Positions 26,545-36,082 of a stretch of DNA of 64,000 nucleotides are shown in pieces. How positions within the stretch are numbered: position 1 is the first letter of the stretch; every line of letters begins with the position of its first letter. The DNA comes from Paenibacillus taiwanensis DSM 18679 (GTDB lineage: Bacteria; Bacillota; Bacilli; Paenibacillales; Paenibacillaceae), in assembly GCF_000425125.1 (NCBI RefSeq), contig NZ_KE384307.1, positions 470,508-534,507 on the forward strand, read 5' to 3'. The position numbers and the translations under genes are program-made. The notes beneath the pieces are model-generated. The model made no database searches. It was not told the DNA's origin and saw only the letters and a list, made by a program, of their open reading frames with translations.

Positions 26545-27263
26545 GCTTGCTGCGCTCCTTTCAAGCTAGAACCCGTACCGTAAAGCTGATGGTGATGACG
26601 TTGTGTACAACGATTGACCTCCTCAATATGAATCTGCATCGGATATCGCATAGCGAGATGCTGGTCATGCGTAACCGTAATCAAGGTCGCTTGTTCTTCC
26701 CTTGATAAAGACAATAGCAAATTCATAGTGTCATGGGCGGTTTCGAAGTCAAGACTGCCCGTAGGCTCATCTGCAAGCAAGAGTGCAGGACGGTTAACGA
26801 GTGCACGAATAATAGCGACACGCTGCTGCTGCCCTCTGGACAGTTGTCCAGGCAGATGATTCATGCGATCATGCAAACCAACACGTTCAAACCACTGCTG
26901 AATATGGGCGTAGCGCTCGCGCCCTCTGTGGGGGCCTTCATAAACTAATTCGATGTTCTGCCTAGCTGTGAGGGAAGATATGAGATGGAAATCTTGAAAA
27001 ATTATGCCGATATGTTTGGCACGGAAGTGATCTCGCTGCATCTCATTCATCCGATGTAAGGGCTGATCCATAATGTACAGCTCGCCTGCGTCAAGCGGAA
27101 GCACGCCGCATAACAAATACAACAGTGTACTTTTTCCGCTGCCGCTTGGTCCAAGAAGTGCGATTTGTTCGCCTTGCTGGATGTGCCAGTTCTCAACATG
27201 AACAATCGGCAGTTCCTGCTGTTGTGTGCGATAGGACTTGCGAATCTGGTGGATTTGTATCAT
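26541..27263 (-). CDS. ABC transporter ATP-binding protein (LolD/MacB type)
   Basis: A 240-aa ATPase with Walker A GPSGSGKST, Q-loop FQDFHLISSLTARQN, signature LSRGQQQRV and Walker B ALLLADEPTGSLD, then the H-loop TVTHDQHLA. That set and order are those of LolD/MacB ATPases, which drive FtsX-fold permeases. The start is placed at the second of two ATGs behind GAGGTG. It follows phoA after 60 bases that contain a strong hairpin, so it may be partly co-transcribed with phoA. Confidence 0.9.
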   Translation of the reverse strand: MIQIHQIRKSYRTQQQELPIVHVENWHIQQGEQIALLGPSGSGKSTLLYLLCGVLPLDAGELYIMDQPLHRMNEMQRDHFRAKHIGIIFQDFHLISSLTARQNIELVYEGPHRGRERYAHIQQWFERVGLHDRMNHLPGQLSRGQQQRVAIIRALVNRPALLLADEPTGSLDFETAHDTMNLLLSLSREEQATLITVTHDQHLAMRYPMQIHIEEVNRCTQRHHHQLYGTGSSLKGAQQA

Positions 27264-27280
27264 CATACACCTCACGGGAA

Positions 27281-27310
27281 AGGGCAGGATGACGGCTGCC
27301 ATCCTGCCCT
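27281..27310 (-). terminator. hairpin between phoA and the ABC operon
   Basis: AGGGCAGGATG pairs perfectly with CATCCTGCCCT (11 bp, 8-nt loop). On the minus strand it is followed only by TTTCCC, so it may terminate phoA mRNA in part or protect its 3' end. Confidence 0.65.
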
Positions 27311-27326
27311 ATTATTTGACAGCTTG

Positions 27327-29048
27327 TTATTTTAATACAATTCGCTCAGATAAAGCGTCCCACTTCAAAGCAGTGCCATTCAATTTGCTAAAGGCATCCA
27401 AGTTTAAGTAGAGAACACCGCGGTCAATCTCGGCTGGAAGGGTTGTAGCTTGGCCATTTACGGTTACAGTCGTACCGTCCTTCACTTGCAACGTTACTTT
27501 CCCTTTTTTAAACGTAGTCACGTTATTTTTAGTGTCGCTTGTTACAGCAATGCCAAGCGACTTGGCAAGTGCAGGAGCAGGATACATTACGCTACCTTCA
27601 CGTGTTACTTTAAATTTCGGATAGAGATGCTTGCTTTGCAAGTCAGCAGATGCTTTGTTCAGATCCAAGCCTGCCGTTTTAGCTGCGCTTTTGGCGATAT
27701 CGGTATTATCGATTTGTCCTTTGACGGACTGTGCAATTGGGCCATATGCCCAGACACCTACGTCAACTGCGGAGTGGCCATGACCAGACCAGCCAACCAA
27801 ATAACGCTTTGACATTACGGCGTTAAATGCACCTTCTTGTGCATAAGAAGACTTGTCGCCGTCGATAATGAATTGAGCTTCTTCTTCTGTCAAATCGTTA
27901 TATCCTGTATACTTTTCTACGAGCTGCTTAATTTCCGCTGTTGTTTTAACGGCTTTTAATTTAGGGCCGAGCTGTTCGGAAGAAATTTTTTGTTTGTTCC
28001 AGGCGTTCACATTTAACTCGTAAATATCGTCACGTGACAGGGACAAGCCGCCTGTCTCATGGTCTGCCGTAATGACAACAGACGTATTGCCGTCTTTTTT
28101 CGCATAATCGAGCGCGACTTTGACAGCTGCGTCAAAATCAAGCATTTCTTGAATTACAGATGCGAAATCATTCGCATGTCCGGCATGGTCGATACGACCG
28201 CCTTCAACCATCATCGTAAAGCCTTTCTTGTTTGTAGCGAGCGATTCGATAGCTTTTTTTGTCATATCAGCCAAGCTTGGTGTTTCCTGCTTGCGATCGA
28301 TGACATAGTCTACATGGGAATCATTAAACAGACCTAAAATTTTACCGTTTTTGGCAGTCAAAGCGTTTAGCCCTTTTTTATCGTAAACGACTTTGTAACC
28401 TTTTGCTTGGAAATCAGGAATGATTGATTTTCCTTCACGCTTGCCTTTTTCGTCTTTGCCCACGAAGTGGCGTTTGCCACCGCCGAGAAGCACGTCAACA
28501 CCAGAGGTTAAGTATTGAGATGCAATTGCATTCTCGTTATCGCGATTGCGGACATGTGATGCATATACGGCAGGTGTAGCATGTGTGATCCGTGCCGTTG
28601 TAACAAGGCCAGTCGACTTGCCAACTTGCTCAGAAGCTTCAATGATGGAAGCGAATGGCTTCGAAATGTCTTCATTTGAAACACTGATTGCGGCATTATA
28701 TGTCTTATGTCCTGTAGCAAATGCAGTACCTGCGGACGCGGAGTCCGTAACCTCACCGGATACGACTTTGTTGCCGTCTTCGCCTTTGTCAGCAAAAGTA
28801 GTCGCTTGACCTACATAGATGCTGTCGATGTTCAAGTGGGGCTTGTTTAACTTGTTTTTGGAGAAGATTCGTGCAGCTGATACTTGCGCGGGACCCATGC
28901 CGTCGCCGATGAGGACGATTAAGTTTTTGGATGAAGGCGTGGCATTTTTGGTAGCATTCGTTTGGGCGGCTTCTGTTTGCAGCGCACCAAATGGAAGCAT
29001 GATGAGCGCCAAGCCAGCAACTAACGATTTACGTACATATTTGTTCAA
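27327..29048 (-). CDS. phoA: alkaline phosphatase with C-terminal copper-amine-oxidase-like domain
   Basis: A 573-aa secreted phosphomonoesterase. It has a signal peptide (SLVAGLALIMLPFGALQTEA) and then the alkaline phosphatase fold. Metal site residues are seen in VLIGDGMGPAQ and in VTADHETGG. The catalytic serine lies in VTDSASAGTAFATGHKT, and zinc histidines in GRIDHAGHANDF and WSGHGHSAVDV. The last 90 residues (VMYPAPALAKSLGI through ALKWDALSERIVL) resemble the copper amine oxidase N-terminal-like domain common on Paenibacillus exoproteins. The start is TTG 29048 behind GGAGGGG. It is preceded by a four-repeat Pho box, so it should be induced by phosphate starvation through PhoPR. Confidence 0.93.
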   Translation of the reverse strand: MNKYVRKSLVAGLALIMLPFGALQTEAAQTNATKNATPSSKNLIVLIGDGMGPAQVSAARIFSKNKLNKPHLNIDSIYVGQATTFADKGEDGNKVVSGEVTDSASAGTAFATGHKTYNAAISVSNEDISKPFASIIEASEQVGKSTGLVTTARITHATPAVYASHVRNRDNENAIASQYLTSGVDVLLGGGKRHFVGKDEKGKREGKSIIPDFQAKGYKVVYDKKGLNALTAKNGKILGLFNDSHVDYVIDRKQETPSLADMTKKAIESLATNKKGFTMMVEGGRIDHAGHANDFASVIQEMLDFDAAVKVALDYAKKDGNTSVVITADHETGGLSLSRDDIYELNVNAWNKQKISSEQLGPKLKAVKTTAEIKQLVEKYTGYNDLTEEEAQFIIDGDKSSYAQEGAFNAVMSKRYLVGWSGHGHSAVDVGVWAYGPIAQSVKGQIDNTDIAKSAAKTAGLDLNKASADLQSKHLYPKFKVTREGSVMYPAPALAKSLGIAVTSDTKNNVTTFKKGKVTLQVKDGTTVTVNGQATTLPAEIDRGVLYLNLDAFSKLNGTALKWDALSERIVLK

Positions 29049-29085
29049 CAGTAACCCCTCCAACTATTTTTGGTTTGACAAGTTT

Positions 29086-29139
29086 ATTGTAGAGGTTGAT
29101 TGTTAAGTCGCTTTTAAGTACGTGTAAAGTTCGTGTAAA
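29086..29139 (-). promoter_or_regulatory. PhoP (Pho) box and promoter of phoA
   Basis: On the minus strand four hexamers, TTTACA, TTTACA, TTAAAA and TTAACA, are each separated by exactly 5 bases (11-bp period, 29139 down to 29101). This is the known PhoP arrangement of TT(A/C/T)A(C/T)A direct repeats. Nine bases further is a -10-like TACAAT (29091-29086). Confidence 0.8.
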
Positions 29140-29267
29140 TAATACGATGATTGCATCACTTTTTCTACATGTATAGGTTTCATGCTATAAATTATCCATT
29201 GACCTGACTAGACTGCTAAGCTTACAATTCCTTTACGAATGCTGTACGGAAGAGAGGAACCTTTAAC

Positions 29268-30341
29268 GTGATTGATGTATCGCAGATTCATATTCATCAG
29301 CTTATTATTCATAAAGTAGGAAGCGCTGCTCGTGACGAGGGCGTATGGGTTTCACGGGATTTGACCGATGTAGAGGGGGATGACGAGCTGCGGCTTGCAC
29401 TCACGCAATATTTTGTAAAACCGTTTAAGTTTGATTGGTTTTATCGACTTCATCATGAAGCGGAGCTAAGTATGAATGAAATTTATACGTTTGCCTCGCG
29501 TATATTCGATCAGCCAGCAACTTTTCAAGAGCAATCGGTTCATATTTTGAACCACTTATACGCGCAGTCTACACACCCTCAAATCAAGCCGGGGGAATTG
29601 TACGTAACCCATTTTACTAATGTGCTTTACGGAAACTTCAGTGTAGACGCAATCGGGATATTTAAGTCGGAAAATAAAGACGCATTTCTTCAAGTAAAAG
29701 AGAAGTCAGACACGGATTTAGGTGTCTATTTACAAGAAGGAATTAACATTAAGAAGCTCGATAAAGGCTGTATTATTTTTAATTTATATGCTGATTCGGG
29801 CTATCGGGTATGTATGGTAGATACGGGAAGTCGCGGCTTTGAGGAAGCGCAATATTGGAAAGATGATTTCTTACAGCTTGTGATGGTAGAGGACGAGCAT
29901 TATTATACGGATGAGGCCATTACGATGTGTAGTGAATTTTATGACAGCGTCATTGCGCCTGCCTCAGCACTGCCCGAGAAGAAAGAGAAGCTGGAGTTCA
30001 TTAACAGCACGATGGAGTATTTTTCTAAACATGATACGTTTGATGAGCAATCGTTTGTCGACACTGTGCTGCATGAGCGTCCTCAACATGCACAGCATGC
30101 TCCGATGTTTAAGGCATACAAAGAAACGTATGAGGAAGCAAATGATCTTCCTCCTTTTGATGCGATGCCGATTTCACATGTAGCTCTCAAGAAGGCGAAG
30201 CAGTCTATACGCAACAATATCAAAACGGATACTGGAATTGACATCAAGTTAAAAAATGAAAGTTTCCCCTATTTGGAGCGCGGTTATGATGAGGAGCGCC
30301 AAATGTATTTCTATAAAGTGTATTTTAACGAGGAAGAGTAG
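29268..30341 (+). CDS. 37-kDa nucleoid-associated protein (NdpA/YejK family)
   Basis: A 357-aa protein of the NA37/YejK family, recognised by its all-over pattern: IDVSQIHIHQLIIHKVG at the N-terminus, HVTHF-like YVTHFTNVLYGNFSVDAIGIFK in the middle (only part is diagnostic), and PISHVALKKAKQSIRNNIKTD near the end. The E. coli member is nucleoid-associated; phage and plasmid relatives exist. The role in Gram-positive bacteria is unclear. The start is GTG 29268 behind AGAGG. It is divergent from phoA and ends at a good terminator. Confidence 0.8.
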   Translation: MIDVSQIHIHQLIIHKVGSAARDEGVWVSRDLTDVEGDDELRLALTQYFVKPFKFDWFYRLHHEAELSMNEIYTFASRIFDQPATFQEQSVHILNHLYAQSTHPQIKPGELYVTHFTNVLYGNFSVDAIGIFKSENKDAFLQVKEKSDTDLGVYLQEGINIKKLDKGCIIFNLYADSGYRVCMVDTGSRGFEEAQYWKDDFLQLVMVEDEHYYTDEAITMCSEFYDSVIAPASALPEKKEKLEFINSTMEYFSKHDTFDEQSFVDTVLHERPQHAQHAPMFKAYKETYEEANDLPPFDAMPISHVALKKAKQSIRNNIKTDTGIDIKLKNESFPYLERGYDEERQMYFYKVYFNEEE

Positions 30342-30355
30342 AGGATAGTCAACTT

Positions 30356-30396
30356 GCACACCCCTGTTAGTTCGGTTAACAGAAGGTGTGCTTTTT
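30356..30396 (+). terminator. terminator after the nucleoid-associated protein gene
   Basis: GCACACC pairs with GGTGTGC, with inner CTGTTA/TTAACAG, followed by TTTTT. Confidence 0.85.
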
Positions 30397-31068
30397 GCTG
30401 TTAAATGGAACCCAAGTGCTACTAATGTGGCAGTAAATGATATCGATCGTATAACTAGCTAGAAGGGTAAGACTCCAAAAACGAATGTCTCCCTTATGTG
30501 GACAAGTTGCTCGTTTATGTAATAATTTCATATCCTGGCTAACGTTCCCTGCGGCATGATCATGGAACAGTTGGAGAATGAAATTCGGGTAGCTGTTAAA
30601 CGTGTTGGTGAAAGGGAAGCCCTACAATAAAGATATGAATTATCGTGCAATCATATGGAGTAGCCCTGAATAACATAGCAGGGAGCACTTTGAAGCGTCT
30701 ACAAAAGAAGGACTCTAATTTCGTTCGTTTGGGGCTGATCAAGTAGTTGCTTTACAAACGTTCTTGAAATTATGGCGGCCGATACATGCTAAAATATAGC
30801 AGTAGAATCTGTTAGCGATGTCCTTATCAGGAGGACAATTGTTGTTGGTTAGGGTGCGCGCAACGTGCTCTGTTTTATACTCTTTTCTTCCAATAAAACC
30901 CAATATATTGAACTGGTTTATAACAGCGAGAGCGTCTGACATTCCTCACAGACTGCTTGTAGTTTCTAGGACTCTAGCACAGATTGGAAGTTGATAGGGT
31001 TACGAATACAAGCAGCGTTGTCTATCGTGCATAAGCTAAAACGTAGGAACGAAAAAGGAGGAGTGCTC
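30397..31068. other. 672-bp stretch with no intact gene
   Basis: All plus-strand frames are broken by frequent stops. Short fragments such as MEQLENEIRVAVKRVGERE (from 30562) read like protein but end within 20-30 codons. A 67-codon minus frame (30739-30942) has no ribosome site. It may be a decayed gene or simply a long upstream region of the Gly/Tyr-rich gene; no recognisable family supports either. Confidence 0.4.
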
Positions 31069-31425
31069 ATGCGTGGAGTTACACAAGCCGAGGCCCGCAA
31101 ATGGGTAGGCAAGCACATTTATGCGGTGCGTAAAAATGGCTCTGTAATTACCGGCAAGCTTGTCCGGATAAGTGGGGATCGTTTTGTATTGGAACAGCCT
31201 AAAGGCAAACAAGTTAGAACAAAGGCGATTTTGCCTTTAGTGTTGTTTGATTTGCTGGCAATTGGTGCTTACAGCAGCAAGCCATATGGTTATGGTGGCT
31301 ATGGTGGTGGTTACGGTCATGGCGGGTACGCGGGCTATGGCGGCGGGTATGGTGGGGGTTACGGTACCGGCTACGGCGGCGGTTATGGCTGCTGCGGCGG
31401 ACACTACGGTAATATTTACCGTTAA
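31069..31425 (+). CDS. small protein with Sm-like N-terminal segment and Gly/Tyr-rich tail
   Basis: A 118-aa protein behind a strong AAAGGAGG site. Residues 1-70 (TQAEARKWVGKHIYAVRKNG, then VITGKLVRISGDRFVLEQ) look like a small beta-barrel of Sm or KOW type followed by a hydrophobic patch ILPLVLFDLLAIGAY. Residues 71-118 are a low-complexity tail of GGYGGGYG-like units ending in CCGGHYGNIYR. Gly/Tyr-rich tails are frequent in spore coat and surface proteins of Bacillales, so a spore-coat role is plausible but unproven. It has its own terminator. Confidence 0.72.
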   Translation: MRGVTQAEARKWVGKHIYAVRKNGSVITGKLVRISGDRFVLEQPKGKQVRTKAILPLVLFDLLAIGAYSSKPYGYGGYGGGYGHGGYAGYGGGYGGGYGTGYGGGYGCCGGHYGNIYR

Positions 31426-31464
31426 GGATAACATTCGGTCGCGTGAGGAAGCAGAGCGAGTTGG

Positions 31465-31494
31465 CAGCCCGGAGCGGGAGACTCCGGGCTGTTT
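31465..31494 (+). terminator. GC-rich terminator after the Gly/Tyr-rich gene
   Basis: CAGCCCGGAG pairs perfectly with CTCCGGGCTG over a 7-nt loop, followed by TTT. Confidence 0.75.
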
Positions 31495-31568
31495 GGCATG
31501 GAGGGAAAATGAGGCAGCTAGGGTGTAGGACAGTAGTTGACTAGGAATACAACATGAGGAGAGAAGAG

Positions 31569-32009
31569 TTATTTCAGCCTTTTTTCCATTTCGTAACATT
31601 TTAAACTTGGAATATAACGAGTTCTAACGTAACCGTTGCGTTCATAGAAACGTTTGGCCTGATCATTGCCCTTATCAATTAGCAGCAAGGAAGATCGGCA
31701 ATCTTTCTGTAGAGCTGCTTGCTCTGTTGCACGCAAGAGCATGAGTCCAATGCCTTTGCCATGCATAGGTTCAGTTACAGCGAGCATGTCGATAATCAGC
31801 TTGCTGTTGTTGAATACGGCGTGAATAAATCCATATATCCGGTTAAGACCGTCCGTATATACGTAAGTGATGCCGCGCTTCAAACGTTGCGGCAATTCGT
31901 CTTTAATTTCTTTGGCGTCCCATTCGTTGTTAGAACGCGGAATCAGCTCTTGAACGATGAGCTGCCAAATGCTATCATCATCTGATCCCGGCCTACGCAA
32001 TCGCAGCAT
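31569..32009 (-). CDS. GNAT-family N-acetyltransferase
   Basis: A 146-aa GNAT enzyme. The acetyl-CoA site is MLAVTEPMHGKGIGLMLLRA (G-K-G-I-G), and the C-terminal GNDQAKRFYERNGYVRTR completes the fold. The substrate is unknown. The start is ATG 32009, 7 bases after GGAGG; upstream in-frame ATGs lie on or before that site. It is divergent from the ilv-leu leader and convergent with the Gly/Tyr-rich gene. Confidence 0.83.
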   Translation of the reverse strand: MLRLRRPGSDDDSIWQLIVQELIPRSNNEWDAKEIKDELPQRLKRGITYVYTDGLNRIYGFIHAVFNNSKLIIDMLAVTEPMHGKGIGLMLLRATEQAALQKDCRSSLLLIDKGNDQAKRFYERNGYVRTRYIPSLKCYEMEKRLK

Positions 32010-32115
32010 GAGCATACCTCCAAGAGGCGTTTTGTGCCAGATGGCCATATTTTTTTATAAGTTATGCCAGTACGGCCTGACGGGTGCGACGCTCCAAATT
32101 TTTAAAAACAGCCTA

Positions 32116-32144
32116 TTGACTCCCTAGGGGTGGAGGAATATAAT
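32116..32144 (+). promoter_or_regulatory. promoter of the ilv-leu operon
   Basis: TTGACT and a perfect TATAAT are separated by 17 bases, just upstream of the T-box leader. Confidence 0.85.
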
Positions 32145-32149
32145 GTTTC

Positions 32150-32523
32150 TAAACATTCGGCAACACGGATTGTTATATAATCCCAACGGCTATGAAGAGG
32201 ACGAAGACTTAGGGCCCTTTTGAACAGAGAGCGTTCGGAACACTGCTGAAACCGACGCCAGAATCCCTGATGTGCGAGCTCACCTCGGAGCTGTTCTTCT
32301 GAACAGATGATGATAGTCATAACCTAGTTATGACTTGAGGAATTACATGATCCTACTAGGAAGAATCGTCAGACGCGCGTTAGGCGTCAAGTATACGAGA
32401 TTGGACTCGTGTACTTATGGAGGCTTTGTATTGCGAGATGCAAAGCGAACTTGGGTGGTACCACGGAAGCTAAACCTTTCGTCCCTACACAGCTATAGCT
32501 GTGTGGAGACGGAAGGTTTTTTT
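32150..32523 (+). promoter_or_regulatory. T-box riboswitch (leucine type) upstream of ilvB
   Basis: A 370-base leader with the T-box core TGGGTGGTACCACGG (32452-32466) and a terminator whose AACCTTTCGTC arm pairs with GACGGAAGGTT before a run of T (32473-32523). The T-box core lies just before the terminator 5' arm, so it can form the competing antiterminator. In the 3' side of stem I a CTC triplet (32279-32281) in GAGCTCACC is the likely specifier, giving leucine, as in the B. subtilis ilv-leu operon. Uncharged tRNA-Leu would favour read-through into ilvB. Confidence 0.93.
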
Positions 32524-32583
32524 AATATCTATAACGTGTTTTTAACGGATTCAACCATGAAATGAAGCTAAGGAGGATGGCGA

Positions 32584-34329
32584 ATGAGCACACATCACAC
32601 GACCATGCGATCAAAAGATGAATTAAGAGAAAAATGGATGAAGCCGGATATTATTACAGGCTCGGAAATCTTGCTGCGCAGCTTATTGTTGGAAGGTGTA
32701 GAGTGCGTCTTCGGTTATCCGGGTGGGGCAGTGCTTTACATTTATGACGCCATGCATGGCTTTGATGACTTTAATCACCTGCTGACACGTCATGAGCAAG
32801 GTGCTATCCATGCAGCCGACGGTTATGCTCGCGCAAGCGGTAAAGTAGGCGTCTGTATAGCGACTTCTGGTCCGGGTGCTACGAACTTGGTGACAGGTAT
32901 AGCGACTGCATATATGGATTCGATCCCGCTTGTTGTTATTACAGGCAACGTAGCCACTACACTGATTGGAACGGATGCTTTCCAGGAAGCGGACATTACA
33001 GGCATTACGATGCCGATTACGAAACATAGCTATTTGGTGCGTGATGTAGAGGATTTGCCCCGTGTAATACACGAAGCATTCCACATTGCTTCAACAGGTC
33101 GCAAAGGACCCGTATTGATCGATATTCCGAAAGATGTGTCAGCTGCGAAAACGTTGTTCAAACCTGTAACCGAAATCGACATTCGCGGGTACAATCCAAC
33201 GGTTTCGCCGAATAAGTATCAGGTTGACAAAATGATCAAGGCCATTGAGCAGGCAGAGCGCCCACTCATTTTGGCGGGGGCAGGAGTCGTACATTCCGGG
33301 GCACATGATGAGCTGTTGGAGTTTGTTAATAAGTCGGGCATTCCGGTCACTACAACATTACTTGGGCTTGGTGGTTTCCCTAGCGGGCATGAATTGTGGC
33401 TCGGCATGCCAGGGATGCATGGCACATATACAGCCAATAACGCCATTCAACAAGCGGATTTGCTTATCAATGTGGGCGCACGCTTTGATGATCGGGTGAC
33501 GATGAAGTTGGAAGGCTTCGCGCCTTATGCCAAGATTGTCCATATCGATATCGATCCAGCAGAGATCGGCAAAAACGTGCCGACGGATATTCCGATCGTA
33601 GGCGACATTTTGACGACACTTAAGCAAGCTAATACTGTAATTAAGCACACCGATAACGCGGAAGAGTGGCGCAATCTGGTGAAGCAAATGAAGATGGATA
33701 AACCGCTTCGTTATATCGATTCAAGTGATGAGTTAAAGCCGCAGTGGGTCATCGAGATGATTCATGATACGACACATGGTAATGCCATCGTAACAACCGA
33801 TGTTGGTCAGCATCAGATGTGGTCGGCTCAATATTATCGCTTTAACCATCCTAGATCCTTTATTACTTCTGGCGGCCTAGGAACGATGGGCTTTGGCTTC
33901 CCGTCTGCTATTGGCGCACAGATGGCGAATCCAGACCGTACGGTCGTTTCGATCAACGGTGATGGTGGGATGCAAATGTGCGCACAAGAGCTCGCCATAT
34001 GTGCGATCAACAACATTCCGGTCAAGGTTGCGATTATTAACAACCAAGTGCTTGGTATGGTTCGTCAGTGGCAGGAAATCATTTATGACAATCGATACAG
34101 CCACATCGACCTTGCAGGCAGCCCAGACTTTGTAAAGTTGGCTGAAGCTTACGGTGTGCGTGGATTCCGCGCGACGACCAAGGAAGAAGCGCTTCAAGCT
34201 TGGGAGGAAGCGTTAAATACACCTGGACCAGCTGTTGTTGAGTTTGTTGTACGCAAGCATGAAAATGTGTATCCGATGGTTACTCAAGGCTGCACGATAG
34301 ATCAAATGATAATGGGGGATAGCGAATGA
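32584..34329 (+). CDS. ilvB: acetolactate synthase, large (catalytic) subunit
   Basis: A 581-aa thiamine-diphosphate enzyme. The N-terminal domain has GYPGGAVLYIYDAM and RHEQGAIHAADGYARASG, with the catalytic glutamate. The ThDP motif is GDGGMQMCAQELA, and NNQVLGMVRQWQ follows. It condenses pyruvate to acetolactate (valine, leucine) or with 2-oxobutyrate (isoleucine). It starts at ATG 32584 behind AGGAGG, directly after the T-box. Its stop overlaps the ilvN start. Confidence 0.97.
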   Translation: MSTHHTTMRSKDELREKWMKPDIITGSEILLRSLLLEGVECVFGYPGGAVLYIYDAMHGFDDFNHLLTRHEQGAIHAADGYARASGKVGVCIATSGPGATNLVTGIATAYMDSIPLVVITGNVATTLIGTDAFQEADITGITMPITKHSYLVRDVEDLPRVIHEAFHIASTGRKGPVLIDIPKDVSAAKTLFKPVTEIDIRGYNPTVSPNKYQVDKMIKAIEQAERPLILAGAGVVHSGAHDELLEFVNKSGIPVTTTLLGLGGFPSGHELWLGMPGMHGTYTANNAIQQADLLINVGARFDDRVTMKLEGFAPYAKIVHIDIDPAEIGKNVPTDIPIVGDILTTLKQANTVIKHTDNAEEWRNLVKQMKMDKPLRYIDSSDELKPQWVIEMIHDTTHGNAIVTTDVGQHQMWSAQYYRFNHPRSFITSGGLGTMGFGFPSAIGAQMANPDRTVVSINGDGGMQMCAQELAICAINNIPVKVAIINNQVLGMVRQWQEIIYDNRYSHIDLAGSPDFVKLAEAYGVRGFRATTKEEALQAWEEALNTPGPAVVEFVVRKHENVYPMVTQGCTIDQMIMGDSE

Positions 34330-34826
34330 GTGCCACTAAACATACCATTGCCGTTATCGTAAATGACCAGCCAGGTGTCCTCCAGCGAGTATCAGGTCTG
34401 TTTGGACGCAGAGGCTTCAACATTGAGAGCATCACGGTAGGCGCTTCGGAGGAAGCGGGTCTTTCCCGTATGGTGATTGTGACAACAGGTGATGATCACA
34501 TGCTAGAGCAGATCGAAAAGCAATTATATAAAATTATCGATGTGATCAAGGTAGTTAATTTGAGCTCACAAGCGATGGTCGGTCGTGAACTTGCACTTAT
34601 CAAAGTAAAAGCAGAGCCAAGTGAACGTCCGGAAGTGCTTGGTGTAGTCGAAACATTCCGTGCTTCCATCGTAGATATCGGACCGACAACACTAGTAGTG
34701 CAGGTCGTAGGGGATTCGGTCAAGATTGAAGCTATGATTGAATTGCTGCAACCTTACGGTATTCGTGAAATTAGCCGAACGGGTGTAACCGCGATGATTC
34801 GTGGTTCAGTAACAGACAGCAAATAA
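34326..34826 (+). CDS. ilvN: acetolactate synthase, small (regulatory) subunit
   Basis: A 166-aa ACT-domain regulatory subunit (IlvN/IlvH): HTIAVIVNDQPGVLQRVSGL then FGRRGFNIESITVG, with a second ACT-like half containing ELALIKVKAEP. It binds valine and activates IlvB. Its ATG overlaps the ilvB stop by 4 bases, so the two are translated in coupling. Confidence 0.97.
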   Translation: MSATKHTIAVIVNDQPGVLQRVSGLFGRRGFNIESITVGASEEAGLSRMVIVTTGDDHMLEQIEKQLYKIIDVIKVVNLSSQAMVGRELALIKVKAEPSERPEVLGVVETFRASIVDIGPTTLVVQVVGDSVKIEAMIELLQPYGIREISRTGVTAMIRGSVTDSK

Positions 34827-34851
34827 CGTTAACAATTCGTTTAGCGGTGTT

Positions 34852-35986
<1,135 letters not shown>

Positions 35987-36017
35987 TCGAGTAAGCAGGC
36001 AAGGCGATAACGCATAG

Positions 36018-36050
36018 CGTCCGCCCGTCATTCGGCGGGCGGACGTTTTT
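36018..36050 (+). terminator. terminator between ilvC and leuA
   Basis: CGTCCGCCCG pairs perfectly with CGGGCGGACG over an 8-nt loop, followed by TTTTT. No separate leuA promoter was evident in the 33 bases left, so it may reduce rather than end transcription into leuA. Confidence 0.85.
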
Positions 36051-36082
36051 ACGATATGGACTAACGATGAGGAGGCGCAGCG

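Noticed and set aside
30739-30942. 67-codon minus-strand frame in the gap before the Gly/Tyr-rich gene
   Set aside because: No ribosome site, no motif and no partner gene; kept only as part of the empty stretch.
31285-31410. Short GGT/GGC-TAT repeats that resemble a tandem-repeat or CRISPR-like array
   Set aside because: They encode the Gly/Tyr-rich protein tail in frame; unit length is irregular and there are no spacers.
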